A stretch of DNA of 42,818 bases from Desulfobacula sp. (GCA_013792075.1 VMSR01000197.1:1-42818); one strand, 5' to 3'; counted from the stretch's first letter, positions 25,743 through 35,800 are shown. Translations and numbers: made by a program. The notes: generated by a model from the sequence alone, not told the origin.

Positions 25743-27722
25743 ATGAAAGAAAAAAATGTTTCCTGCCCTCTGGATTGTTTTGATCTGTGCCGGTTTCGGG
25801 TGGGTGTTGAAAACAATCGGGTCGTCCGCCTCCAGGCAGATCCCTCCCATCCGCTGACCAAGGGTGTTGTCTGCGGAAAGGGGAAAAAGCTTCTGGCCCG
25901 GTCCGTCCACCCGAAACGCTTGCGGCATCCTTTGATCCGAAAAGGCAGCGCCTTTGTCCCCATTTCCTACGACCGGGTGTTTGACCTGGTGGCCGAAAAA
26001 TTGACAACCCTCAAAGAGCGCCATGGAAACACGGCCCTGTTGAATTATACCAGCGGCGGGTACGGCGGGATGAAGAGCAGCATCCAGCGTATCTTTTTTA
26101 ATTGTTTTGGCGGAGATACCCACCCTGTGGGAAGCCTTTGCTGGGGAGCGGGTATTGCCGCCCAAACCTATGATTTCGGAGCAGCCCGGGGTCATCTGCC
26201 CCAAGATGTTCTGAATTCAAAACTGGTGCTGGTGTGGGGCAGAAATCCACACCACACAAGTATCCACCTGCAATCCTTGCTGGTCCGGGCCCGGAAACAG
26301 GGCACCCGGGTAATTGTGATTGATCCGATTCGAACGGCAACAGCCGATGCCTTTGACATGCATATCCCCATTAGACCCTCCACGGACGGGGCCCTGGCAC
26401 TGGCCATGGCCAATGTACTGATTAGCGAAAACCGGGTGGACCGGGGATTTGTTGAAAATCATGTTTTGGGGTTCAAGCGTTTTAAATCCTATGTCAAAGG
26501 TTTTCCTCCTGAAATGGTCCAGAAGATTACCGGAATTGAAGCCAGTGTCATCCGGCAGCTGGCACTAGACTATGCCACCACCCGACCTTCTGCCATTTTT
26601 ATCGGCTATGGGATGCAACGGTACGCCAACGGAGGAAATGCCATACGGTGTATTGATGCCCTGGGTGCCATTGCCGGCCATATCGGGAAACCCGGAGCCG
26701 GGGTGAATTATGCGTCAGACTCTCTGGCGCCGTTTTTAAACGTTCCGGAACGAACAAGTGAAATGTTTGCCCGCCAGACCCGAACCTTCCTGGCGCCAAA
26801 GCTGGGGGCGTTTCTGGAAACGGTCTCAGATCCGCCCATCAAGGCGGTCTTTGTGGCAGGCGCAAATCCCCTGGTCCAGAGCCCGGATCTGTCAACCACC
26901 ATAGCGCAGTTTTCAAAAATCGAGTTCAAGGTGGTCTTTGATCAGTTTATGACAGACACGGCATCTTGTGCGGATATTGTTCTGCCGGCCGCTTCTGTGT
27001 TTGAGCAGACGGATCTTTTTGCCTCATCCATGTATTCCCATGTGCTTAATTTTTCACAGAAGGCCGTTGAACCGGAGGATACCCTTCTGCCTGAGTTTGA
27101 ATTTTTTCTGGAATTGTCCAAAAGAATGGGGCTTGATAATCTGGGATTTGATTCATCTGACAGCTATTTACGTAAGTGTGCGGCCCCGCTTTTGACCCAA
27201 TTGGGAAAGGGACCGGATCTTGCCGGGCTTGAATCCGACTATATGAGAATCAAGGCCCATGATATTGCCTGGGTGGATAACCAGTTTCTAACCGCGTCTG
27301 GTAAAATTGAACTTTATAGTGAACGTGCTCTGGCAGACGGGTTAACTGCCCTGGCGAAATTCGACCCGCCCCTGGCGGGAAATTTGCAATATCCCCTGCG
27401 CCTGCTCACCTGCCATGCCAAAGATACCCTCCATTCCCAGAGGTTTATGGAAGTAGATAACCGGCCTCCAGTGTATGTAAACCCAGCAACTGCCAGACAA
27501 TTTAAGGTTCACCAGAAAGAGGTGGTATGGGTTTGCGGCAAAAAAGCGCGCATTGAGGCCGTGGTTTGCATAGATGAGGCGGTATATGAAAACACCGCTT
27601 TCATGTACCAGGGATACTGGCATAAAAGCGGTGCTGTGAATTTTCTGACAGATTCCGGGGTATCGGATATGGGGGGCCAGGCCGCCTATTACGATAGTTT
27701 TTGTACCCTGGAATCCCTATGA
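25743..27722 (+). CDS. Cytoplasmic molybdopterin oxidoreductase (DMSO reductase family)
   Basis: 659 residues from ATG 25743; GTG 25737 is possible. There is no Tat signal, so it should act in the cytoplasm. The N-terminal [4Fe-4S] domain has Cys8, 12, 16 and 44 (CPLDCFDLC, then GVVCGKG). Cys133 in GSLCWGAG sits where the molybdenum ligand is expected. Further blocks are LVWGRNPHHTS, VIVIDPIRTATADAFDMHIPI, GYGMQRYANGG, ADIVLPAASVFEQTD and a C-terminal cofactor-binding domain with CHAKDTLHSQRF. No small Fe-S or membrane anchor subunit is encoded next to it, so it is a single-subunit type and its electron partner is unknown. It follows the TRAP/Usp genes with a 20-base gap, so its substrate may be what the transporter brings in. 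Confidence 0.92.
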   Translation: MKEKNVSCPLDCFDLCRFRVGVENNRVVRLQADPSHPLTKGVVCGKGKKLLARSVHPKRLRHPLIRKGSAFVPISYDRVFDLVAEKLTTLKERHGNTALLNYTSGGYGGMKSSIQRIFFNCFGGDTHPVGSLCWGAGIAAQTYDFGAARGHLPQDVLNSKLVLVWGRNPHHTSIHLQSLLVRARKQGTRVIVIDPIRTATADAFDMHIPIRPSTDGALALAMANVLISENRVDRGFVENHVLGFKRFKSYVKGFPPEMVQKITGIEASVIRQLALDYATTRPSAIFIGYGMQRYANGGNAIRCIDALGAIAGHIGKPGAGVNYASDSLAPFLNVPERTSEMFARQTRTFLAPKLGAFLETVSDPPIKAVFVAGANPLVQSPDLSTTIAQFSKIEFKVVFDQFMTDTASCADIVLPAASVFEQTDLFASSMYSHVLNFSQKAVEPEDTLLPEFEFFLELSKRMGLDNLGFDSSDSYLRKCAAPLLTQLGKGPDLAGLESDYMRIKAHDIAWVDNQFLTASGKIELYSERALADGLTALAKFDPPLAGNLQYPLRLLTCHAKDTLHSQRFMEVDNRPPVYVNPATARQFKVHQKEVVWVCGKKARIEAVVCIDEAVYENTAFMYQGYWHKSGAVNFLTDSGVSDMGGQAAYYDSFCTLESL

Positions 27723-27739
27723 TCTGTTGTCAGGCTTTT

Positions 27740-28186
27740 TTATTCAACCAGGTGCCAGGTCTGGGTGCGGGAGATGAACAAAAAGCTTCCCTGGACCTTA
27801 AGTTCATTGCCTTCTCTCCAGAGTTTGCATTTATATTCCTTGCCCTTTTTGGGGTCCAGAATGGTTCCCCATGAATAGGCATCCCCATTGGGCTTCATTC
27901 CCTGGATAATTTCCATGCCCAGGGTGGGCTGGTCTTTTCTGGGATCAGCTGCATCGCATTTATCACAGGTGGGATTCTGGTTGGCATCCGGCTTGAGGAA
28001 GAGTTCCACTATTTTACCATAATACATCCCGTCTTTTTCAAAAATTTCCACAATGGATTTCACCTCATTGGTTTCATCGTCAATGGTTTTCCATTTTCCT
28101 ACAATGGGTCCCGCGGCAAATGCGGAACAGACTAGGCATAAAGAAAAGATAACCGGAATTACACTGAGTTTAAACAGGGTTTTCAT
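27740..28186 (-). CDS. DUF2147 periplasmic protein
   Basis: 148 residues from ATG 28186, with GGAGAG ahead of it; the upstream TTG overlaps that site. A signal peptide ends near AFA-AG (residue 22). The mature part matches DUF2147, a calycin-like beta-barrel: GPIVGKWKTIDDETNEVKSI near the start, then KDGMYYGKIVELF, CDKCDA, LGMEIIQGMK, WGTILDPKKGKEYKCKL and the closing strand GNELKVQGSFLFISRTQTW. A Cys-x2-Cys pair (PTCDKCDA) may form a disulfide or bind a metal. The molecular function of the family is not established. It converges on the molybdoenzyme gene and diverges from the TetR gene. Confidence 0.9.
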   Translation of the reverse strand: MKTLFKLSVIPVIFSLCLVCSAFAAGPIVGKWKTIDDETNEVKSIVEIFEKDGMYYGKIVELFLKPDANQNPTCDKCDAADPRKDQPTLGMEIIQGMKPNGDAYSWGTILDPKKGKEYKCKLWREGNELKVQGSFLFISRTQTWHLVE

Positions 28187-28361
28187 AAAATTTCTCTCCA
28201 ATGAGTTAGGTTAAAAAAAAACAACATGGTAAAACAATGTTATTGTTCTTAGTCGTCTGTTTTTTGCGTGTCAAGTAAAAAGTGTCAGGGGATGCAAATA
28301 GAATCCGTTAAATGGTAAAGGAATGGGGCGCTTTGGATATTCCGGTGCCTGTAAAATCTCC

Positions 28362-28390
28362 TTGACAAAAACAAAACTTCTATTTATAGA
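28362..28390 (+). promoter_or_regulatory. Promoter of the TetR gene
   Basis: -35 TTGACA at 28362-28367, exact 17-base spacer, -10 TATAGA at 28385-28390, 44 bases before the ATG. The -10 lies inside the 26-bp palindrome at 28382-28407. Confidence 0.72.
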
Positions 28391-28407
28391 ATATATATTC
28401 TATAAAT
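28382..28407. promoter_or_regulatory. Perfect 26-bp palindromic operator, probably for the TetR protein
   Basis: The half-site ATTTATAGAATAT and its exact complement occupy 28382-28407 without mismatch or spacer. It covers the -10 element and the probable transcription start of the TetR gene, so binding would block initiation. This suggests autorepression, relieved by a ligand. Confidence 0.78.
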
Positions 28408-28433
28408 GAAACAATTATTAAGAGGCCACGGGG

Positions 28434-29045
28434 ATGCTAACCAGAAAAGAACGGGATGATGCAAGAAAAAGAAGGGAAATTCTGGAAAGCGCCCTGGAGA
28501 TATTTGCAGCCAGGGGGTTTCACAGCACCACCATGGCCAAGATCAGCAAGGCATCCCAATATCCTTTGGGTACCATTTATAAATATTTTCCCGGAAAAAA
28601 AGAAATGTACCATGAGCTGGTTATTAACCGGGTCCGGGAGCTTGGGCATATATTGTTTGAGATCAGTCAGAACCCGGAAATCGGGGTGTGCGACAAACTC
28701 AAATCCTCTTTATTTGCCCAGGCCGCTTTTTACAGGGCGAACCAGGAGGTGGTCCGGATTTATATTTCCGAGCGGAGCAATATTGATGCAGTGGCCATGC
28801 CCAAGCTCAATGAACGTGTCAATACGCTCCATGAAAAAATGGTAAGGCTGTTCCAGAATATTTTTGACCAGGGCATTGAGCAGGGCAAATTCAAATCCTA
28901 CCCTTCGGAAGATATGGCATTCCTTTTCAGTGATATTGTCCATTCTGCCGCATGGGCATCCCTGTTCCGGGATGAAGATGAGGAAGGATTGAAAAAACGG
29001 CTTTCCATGATTTTTGATATGTTTACCAATGGGATTTTAAATTAG
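28434..29045 (+). CDS. TetR-family transcriptional repressor
   Basis: 203 residues. The N-terminal HTH (about 10-55) reads RKRREILESALEIFAARGFH, STTMAKISKASQYPLGTIYKYFPGKKEMY, the classical TetR pattern. The C-terminal 140 residues form the helical ligand/dimer domain, with a FadR/PsrA-like look (ALFAQAAFYRANQEVVRIYISER). Its gene precedes an acyl-CoA dehydrogenase by 44 bases in the same direction, so the ligand may be an acyl-CoA or a related degradation product. A perfect palindrome overlaps its own promoter. The acyl-CoA dehydrogenase may be read from the same promoter. Confidence 0.93.
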   Translation: MLTRKERDDARKRREILESALEIFAARGFHSTTMAKISKASQYPLGTIYKYFPGKKEMYHELVINRVRELGHILFEISQNPEIGVCDKLKSSLFAQAAFYRANQEVVRIYISERSNIDAVAMPKLNERVNTLHEKMVRLFQNIFDQGIEQGKFKSYPSEDMAFLFSDIVHSAAWASLFRDEDEEGLKKRLSMIFDMFTNGILN

Positions 29046-29089
29046 GCATTTTATAACAGGCAGTTTAAATTAATATGAGGAGAAAGACA

Positions 29090-30901
29090 ATGGCACAATC
29101 AATCGCAGACAGACGGGATCAGGAGTTTGTTCTCCATGAAATGCTGTCCGCTTCAGACCTGGCAGCCCATGAAGTGTTCGCGGAATTTAACAAAAAAACC
29201 ATGGACATGGTGGTTTCCGAAGCCAGAAATTTGGCGGTAAAAGAGCTGTTGCCCATCAACAAGGAAGGGGATGAGCAGGGGTGTACCCTTAGCAATGGAA
29301 AGGTGACCGTACCCGAATCCTTTCACAAGGCCTACGAGCTCTTTTGTGAAGGAGAATGGCTTGCCGTGTGTGATGATCCGGAATACGGTGGCCAGGGGAT
29401 GCCCAAGATTTTGGCCACGGCATCCGGTGAATTGTTCACGGGTGCCAATTGTGCCTTTCTCATGTACCCGGGACTCACCCACGGCGCCGGCAAACTGGTG
29501 GAAGAATTTGGAACCCAGGAGCAAAAACAAAAATATCTGAAAAATTTATACACAGGCAAGTGGGCGGGCACCATGTGTCTGACAGAGCCGGAAGCAGGAT
29601 CCGATGTGGGGAATCTAACCTCTATCGCCAAGAGAAATGCGGATGGCAGTTTTTCCATCATTGGCAACAAAATTTTTATTTCCGGCGGAGACCAGGATAT
29701 CACCGAGAACATTATTCATCCGGTATTGGCCAGAATCGAAGGGGCACCTGCCGGCACCAAGGGCATTTCTTTGTTCCTGGTTCCCAAATTTCGGGTGAAT
29801 GCAGACGGCAGTATCGGCGAACACAATGACGTGGTCTGCACAGGCCTTGAGGAAAAAATGGGCATCCATGGCAATGCCACAGCTTCTTTGGCTTTTGGTT
29901 CCAAGGGCAATTGTATCGGAGAGCTTCTGGGAGATGAGAACAAGGGCATGAAAGCCATGTTCGTCATGATGAATGAAGCCCGTTTCGGAGTGGGCATGCA
30001 GGGGTTCGGTTTTGCGACAGCATCCTATATCAATGCGGTAAATTATGCCAGGGAACGCGTCCAGGGCACCGATTTAACAAAGATATTTGACAAGGACCCA
30101 AAACCGGTTGCCATCATCAACCATCCCGATGTCAAGCGCCAGTTGCTTTCCATGAAAGCCTATGTGGACGGGATGCGGGCCCTGCTTTATTATACGGCTC
30201 TGTGCTTTGACAAGGTCAAAACAGCCCAGACAGAAGAACAAAAGGACAAATATGATGGCCTGATTGAGTTGTTGACCCCCATTGTCAAGGCCTATTGCAC
30301 GGACCGCTCCTTTGATGTTTGCGTCCAGGGTGTCCAGATCTACGGAGGATATGGGTTTATCCAGGAATATCCCCAGGAACAACACCTTCGGGACTGCAAG
30401 ATCACTTCCATTTATGAAGGTACCAACGGGATCCAGTCCATGGATTTTCTGGGCCGGAAATTGGGATTGAAAAAGGGCAAGCCCTTTATGGACCTTCTGG
30501 GTGAAATGAACAAAACAATCGCAGCCGCCAAGGAGATCGAAGGGCTTGTCACAATGGCCGCCAAGGTGGAACTGGCCGTTAACAAGCTGGGTGAAGTGGC
30601 CATGCACATGGGCATGACCGCCATGTCCGAAAAAGTGCTGGATGCCTTTGCCATGGCCCATCCTTTTCTGGATGTCACAGGCGACGTCTGCATGGCATGG
30701 CTGGAACTATGGCGTGCCGTGGTGGCAGCTCCCAAAATCGAAAAAGCCAAGACCAAGGATGTGGCCTTTTACCAGGGCCAGGTGACAACCGCCAAATATT
30801 TTATTACCTGGGTGCTGCCTTCTGCCATGGGCAAGATGGAAGCCCTCCAGGGCAATATCCCTGCCATCATGGAAATGCCGGATGCAGGCTTTGCCGGATA
30901 A
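29090..30901 (+). CDS. Acyl-CoA dehydrogenase of the 600-residue (DmdC/ACAD-C) type
   Basis: 603 residues from ATG 29090; GAGGAG at 29077-29082 rules out the in-frame ATG at 29075. FAD-dependent alpha,beta-dehydrogenation of an acyl-CoA, electrons going to ETF. Visible blocks: GCTLSNGKVTVPESFHKAY, the FAD/substrate loop MCLTEPEAGSDVGNLTSIA, a KIFISGGDQDI segment, RFGVGMQGFG, QIYGGYGFIQEYPQEQHLRD and the catalytic Glu443 in IYEGTNGIQSMDF. About 130 extra C-terminal residues form the domain typical of ACAD600 enzymes such as DmdC (3-methylthiopropanoyl-CoA dehydrogenase). DmdC is one named member; the actual substrate is not shown. It lies under a TetR gene and ends before a strong terminator. 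Confidence 0.94.
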   Translation: MAQSIADRRDQEFVLHEMLSASDLAAHEVFAEFNKKTMDMVVSEARNLAVKELLPINKEGDEQGCTLSNGKVTVPESFHKAYELFCEGEWLAVCDDPEYGGQGMPKILATASGELFTGANCAFLMYPGLTHGAGKLVEEFGTQEQKQKYLKNLYTGKWAGTMCLTEPEAGSDVGNLTSIAKRNADGSFSIIGNKIFISGGDQDITENIIHPVLARIEGAPAGTKGISLFLVPKFRVNADGSIGEHNDVVCTGLEEKMGIHGNATASLAFGSKGNCIGELLGDENKGMKAMFVMMNEARFGVGMQGFGFATASYINAVNYARERVQGTDLTKIFDKDPKPVAIINHPDVKRQLLSMKAYVDGMRALLYYTALCFDKVKTAQTEEQKDKYDGLIELLTPIVKAYCTDRSFDVCVQGVQIYGGYGFIQEYPQEQHLRDCKITSIYEGTNGIQSMDFLGRKLGLKKGKPFMDLLGEMNKTIAAAKEIEGLVTMAAKVELAVNKLGEVAMHMGMTAMSEKVLDAFAMAHPFLDVTGDVCMAWLELWRAVVAAPKIEKAKTKDVAFYQGQVTTAKYFITWVLPSAMGKMEALQGNIPAIMEMPDAGFAG

Positions 30902-30944
30902 TGATTTAACCTTGGCGTGACGCGTCCAGGGTCCCACAGGGCAT

Positions 30945-30978
30945 AAAAAAGGGCAGGGGGTATCCCTGCCCTTTTTTT
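30945..30978 (+). terminator. Rho-independent terminator of the acyl-CoA dehydrogenase gene
   Basis: GGGCAGGG (30951-30958) pairs with CCCTGCCC (30964-30971) around a five-base loop, flanked by six A before and seven T after, so it could act on both strands. Confidence 0.92.
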
Positions 30979-31020
30979 ATGGGCAAAAAGGTTACCATTG
31001 GTCAGGAACTTACCTGTAGC

Positions 31021-31064
31021 GAACCGGCAGCCGTCTATTTTTATGCCAGCCCCACTGCCGGTTC
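31021..31064. promoter_or_regulatory. Perfect 10-bp inverted repeat upstream of the aldehyde dehydrogenase
   Basis: GAACCGGCAG (31021-31030) and CTGCCGGTTC (31055-31064), separated by 24 bases. There is no T-run, so it is a candidate operator or RNA stem rather than a terminator. Confidence 0.45.
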
Positions 31065-31231
31065 ACTTTGGACCCTTTTCAGGAGAATAACTTGTGGAAA
31101 GAGATGATCTCTGGTAGAAGCCGTATCTATAGTTTTTGTGCATCAAAAAGGGGAGACTTCTCACATGCACCATCTCCTTACAAGCCAATAGGCAAGGCCC
31201 TGTTGCCACACAAAGAAAAGGAAATTTCATC

Positions 31232-32659
31232 ATGTTTATTGACGGTAAATGGAAAAAAGCGGTAAGTGGGGCGGAATTTGGTGTGTTTAATCCGGCAACA
31301 GGAGATCTGATTGACCGGGTTCCGGACGCAGGCCCCCGGGATGTGGCGGATGCCATCAACGCAGCAGACAAGGCTTTTCCTTCCTGGTCTTCCCTGACGG
31401 CCTACCAGCGGTCCCAGTATTTGTACACTGCCTGGAAACTCATGCTGGACAGAAAAGAGGATCTTGCCAGGACCATGACCCTGGAACAGGGCAAGCCCCT
31501 GGCGGCTGCACGCAATGAAATCCAGTACGGAGCTGATTTTTTATTGTGGTTTGCCGAAGAAGCCAAGCGGGTGTATGGGCAGACCATACCGTCCGCCAGA
31601 CCGGATCAGCGGTTCATTGTTTTAAAGCAGGCCCTGGGGGTCGTGGGGGCTATCACACCCTGGAATTATCCTGTTTCCATGATCACCCGGAAACTTGCCC
31701 CGGCCCTTGCCGCCGGGTGTACGGTGGTGTTGAAACCGGCCGAGGCAACCCCCCTTTGTGCCCTGGAAATGTTTAAAATCTTTGAAGCAGCCCAATTTCC
31801 GCCGGGTGTGGTGAACCTTGTCACCACCCTTGATCCGAAACCTGTGGGGCAAGCCTTTGTTTCCAACCCCATTGTCCGGAAACTGACATTTACCGGCTCA
31901 ACCCAGGTGGGCAAACTGCTGGCAAGGGAAGCGGCAGGAAATATGAAACGGATCTCCCTTGAGCTTGGCGGCCATGCCCCCTTTATTGTTTATGATGATG
32001 CCGATCCCGTCCACGCCGCCAAAGGGGCTGTTCTGGTAAAATTTCTCAATACAGGCCAGGCCTGTATCTCTCCCAATAGAATTTTTGTCCCCCGGCACAT
32101 GGTGGATGCCTTTACCCGGGAATTTACAATGCGTGTCATGGCCATGAAACCCGGCAACGGCATGGATGCGGGTGTAAAAATCGGCCCCCTTGTCGGACCG
32201 GAGGCCCTTTTAAAGGTTGAAAAACAGGTCAAGGATGCCCTGGACAAAGGTGCAAAACTCATTGCAGGCGGGCGAAGGCTTACGGAAGGGGCCCTTTCAA
32301 ACGGGTATTTTTATGCCCCCACCGTGCTGACCCATGTGACCAGAGAAATGCTGATTTTCAGGGAAGAGACCTTTGGACCGGTTGCGCCTATCATTGCCTA
32401 TGATCCGGAGGAAGATGTGATTGAAATGGCCAACGACACGGTTTACGGACTTGCCGCCTATGTCTACACAAAAAGCACCTCCCGCGCCATGACAGCCTTC
32501 GAACGCCTCAGGTTCGGAATCATAGGGATCAATGACATCAACCCGACCTCTGCTGCCGCTCCCTTTGGCGGAATGAAAGACAGCGGGATGGGCAGGGAAG
32601 GGTCCAGGGAAGGGATCAACGAGTACCTGGAAACAAAGCTGGGGGGGTTTTCCATTTGA
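31232..32659 (+). CDS. NAD(P)-dependent aldehyde dehydrogenase (GabD/AldA-like)
   Basis: 475 residues from ATG 31232 (MFIDGKWKKAVSG), with AAAGG about ten bases upstream; the frame is open to 31136 but those residues are not family-like. Oxidises an aldehyde to the acid. Catalytic Cys278 lies in GQACISPNR and general-base Glu244 in LELGG. Asn of the oxyanion hole is in TPWNYP, the cofactor site includes KPAEATPLCA and FTGSTQVGK, and EETFGPVAP and PFGGMKDSGMGREGS are the C-terminal blocks. The overall pattern is closest to succinate-semialdehyde and lactaldehyde dehydrogenases. The preceding terminator shows it has its own promoter. Confidence 0.94.
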   Translation: MFIDGKWKKAVSGAEFGVFNPATGDLIDRVPDAGPRDVADAINAADKAFPSWSSLTAYQRSQYLYTAWKLMLDRKEDLARTMTLEQGKPLAAARNEIQYGADFLLWFAEEAKRVYGQTIPSARPDQRFIVLKQALGVVGAITPWNYPVSMITRKLAPALAAGCTVVLKPAEATPLCALEMFKIFEAAQFPPGVVNLVTTLDPKPVGQAFVSNPIVRKLTFTGSTQVGKLLAREAAGNMKRISLELGGHAPFIVYDDADPVHAAKGAVLVKFLNTGQACISPNRIFVPRHMVDAFTREFTMRVMAMKPGNGMDAGVKIGPLVGPEALLKVEKQVKDALDKGAKLIAGGRRLTEGALSNGYFYAPTVLTHVTREMLIFREETFGPVAPIIAYDPEEDVIEMANDTVYGLAAYVYTKSTSRAMTAFERLRFGIIGINDINPTSAAAPFGGMKDSGMGREGSREGINEYLETKLGGFSI

Positions 32660-32804
32660 CGGTTCAGATTCTGCTTGTTTCCCATGGGGGCAGTTGAGAT
32701 TTTTATCAAATAAAATCCAGCCAAATTAAATTGTTTCTTGGTATTTACCGAAATAAAGAGTAATATTATATACAAAATTTTTTTTATATAGATGGGGGAA
32801 AAAA

Positions 32805-35800
32805 ATGCCCGAAAACACCTTATCTCTCAGATCGGTTGGAAAAGTCGTTTCGCTGCAAGGATCTGCCCAGGCGTCGTCCAATGGAGAAATACGGACACTT
32901 TCACCGGACAGCGATATTTTCCAGGCAGACACCCTGGTAACCACCCGGGGAAGCCAGTTGGAGGTTCAATTTCTGGACCACACTTCCCTGTCGCTCGGGG
33001 AAAACAGTGAGATCAGCATAAACTCCTATGTGTATGATTCAGAAGTGCCCGGCAATTCAGACCTGCTGCTTCAAATGACCAAGGGTGTTTTCCGGACCAT
33101 TACCGGCGAAATCGCAGAGCAGAACCCGGACAATTTTAAACTGAAATCTCCCCTGGCCACCATCGGGATTCGCGGCACCACGGTTGTCAGTGAAGTCAGC
33201 GGGGTAACGGAGCGGCATGGGGTTGAAGATATCGGCCAGGGCCATGTACTGGTGGTCCAGGACCGCATGGGCAATATCCAGTTCATCAGTGATCCCCTGA
33301 AAATCATTGATTTTTTGGAAAACCAGCCCATCGGGCCGGCCCGCCCGTTGACCCCCGAAGAACGCATTTATTTTCAATCCAGCGCCCCCATCCAGGGTGC
33401 AGACATCCCGGCCGACACAAATGAAGATGACGGGGGAGAGGACGCCAATGCCGGAGGAGAAAATGCCGATGGCCAGGGACAGGGCGACCCCTTTGTTACC
33501 AATCAAATGGCCTATAAGGTTCTCGGCCTCATCGATTTTTCCGATATAGCTGCGCCTGTATTCTTTGTTGCCGATGCCAAAACGAGAGAAACACAGAAGG
33601 ATCCGGCTGACAATGCCCAAACCCTTTTTGCCCGGAATGATCCGGATACCACTACACCAACCGAACCGGATGAACCGGTAATAGCACCCACACCCGCACC
33701 GGCACCCGCACCGACACCCGAACCGACACCCGAACCGACACCGCCACCGGCACCGCCGACACCCGATCCCAATAATCAAACCCTGTACGGTACATCAGCC
33801 CCCGGCATACTTTCCGGAGGGACGGGCAATGACACGCTTTGGGGATATGCAGGAAACGATACCCTATACGGCGATGATTCTGGGGATGACAGTATCACCG
33901 GCGACGATGTCCTCTATGGCGGAGATGATGATGACCGACTCGATGGCGGCCCCGGCAATGATGCTCTCTATGGTGAGGGCGGAGAAGACAAACTCATCGG
34001 GGGTCCGGGAAACGACACCCTGGACGGCGGTCCCTTTGATCCCAAGAACAATTTCGACTCTGTGACCTACCAGGATGACCCTGCCGGTATTGTCGGCACT
34101 CTTTCATATAACTATACCACCAAATCTTTTGCCGGATCTAGCATCACCGACGGCTGGGGAAATACCGATATCCTGTCCAATGTCTCTACCATTTACGGAT
34201 CTGCCTACAACGACACCCTGACCGTCAACCTCACAGGTACAGATGATAAATTTGAAGGCAGTTGGCATCTATGGGGGGCCGCCGGTGCCGATTCTCTGAC
34301 CGGATCCGCGAATGGAAATGTGTTTGCCATGTACCTGGATTCGCCGGCCTCGGTGAATGTGGACCTTGCCGCAGGCACGGCCGTTGACGGGTTTGGCTCT
34401 ACGGACACCCTTGTTAATATTCGGGGTGCCAGCGGTTCAAGTTATCAGGACACCTTGAACGGATCGGGCAACGATGACGGCTTTATCGGCTCTTTGGCCA
34501 ATGACAGCATCAATGGGGGGGCAGGGGACCATGACTGGGTCTCCTACAACTGGCTGAAAAATTCGGACAGCGATTTCAGCGGGGTGAACATCGTTCTGGA
34601 GACATCTCCCGGCACCTTAATCGGCACGGCAACGGGCAAAAACAGCGTTCCGGCCGACATATTCACCGACACTCTCACCAATATTGAAAATGCCTGGGGA
34701 TCGGATTTCAACGACACCATCACTGGTACCGACGGCGAAAATTGGTTGGGAGGAGAGGACGGCAATGATATTATCAATGGCGGACCTGGCACCGACTGGC
34801 TCATGGGGGGAAAAGGCAACGATACTCTGGACGGCGGCGATTTTTCCGGAACCCATCCGAAAAATTATGCGGTTTACAAAGGGGATCCGGACTTTAACTC
34901 AGATGGCAATGGCGTATCGGTTTCCATCGTATATGACACGACTTCCGGAGGAACCTTTGCAGGTACAACCGCAACCGATGGGTGGGGAAATAGCGATACC
35001 CTGCAAAATATCTCCAGAGTTATCGGATCAGATTTTAACGACGTGTTGAGCATTACGATCACGGAATTGGGAGGGGCATCCGATGTCCGCTGGTATATGT
35101 GGGGGATGGGGGGAGACGATACCCTGACCGGAACCGCCGGTGAACGGACACGGGCCATGTACCTGGATGACCCGGGTTCGGTAACCGTTAATCTGACAAG
35201 CGGAACCGCAACCGACGGATGGGGGGACCATGATACCCTGACCAATATTGAAGCCGTCAGCGGTTCAAATTATGCCCCGTCTGGGGATGTATTGACCGGA
35301 TCTGCCAATGGAGACGGTTTTTTTGCCACCTTTGGAAATGACACCATTGACGGCCTGGCCTCGGACATGGACTGGATCGACTATAGCTTTCTGGACGGTA
35401 AATCCAATTTTTTCAGTGCAGACGTGGACCTTTCAACAGGGGTTGCCAAGGGCCTGGACTCGGGTGCCGCCACCCTGTTTACCGATACCCTGATCAATGT
35501 GGAAGATGTCTATGGTTCGGCCCAGGCCGACAAAATCATCGGTTCCACTGCCGACAACTGGCTTTCCGGCAATGACGGCAATGACATCCTCAATGGGTTT
35601 ACCGGTGGAGTGGATACCCTTGAGGGCGGGGCCGGATCTGACCAGTTTGAACTCATGGAATTTACAAACCCTGATATTATAAAGGATTTTACCATCACAG
35701 GAACTCCGGACCTGATCCGTTTCAAGGATACTGCCATGGGACACTCCGCCGATGGTGGCACCTCTTTTTCCTCGGCCTTCAACGGTTCGCCCATTGATCC

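Larger units (their letters stand above)
30902..31231. other. 330-base intergenic region with terminator and inverted repeat
   Basis: No convincing gene. It holds the terminator at 30945-30978, a long-loop inverted repeat at 31021-31064, and a structured-looking leader ahead of the aldehyde dehydrogenase (GGGGAGAC near 31151 with CATCTCC near 31182). I recognise no known riboswitch. Confidence 0.55.

Noticed and set aside
33057-33779. 240-codon minus-strand frame with Cys/Arg/Gly repeats in the FecR-RTX gene
   Set aside because: Its repeats are just the antisense of the proline-rich linker.
33800-35600. Regular repeats considered as a CRISPR array or minisatellite
   Set aside because: They are degenerate RTX codons (GGxGNDxL) in frame, not fixed-length repeats with unique spacers.
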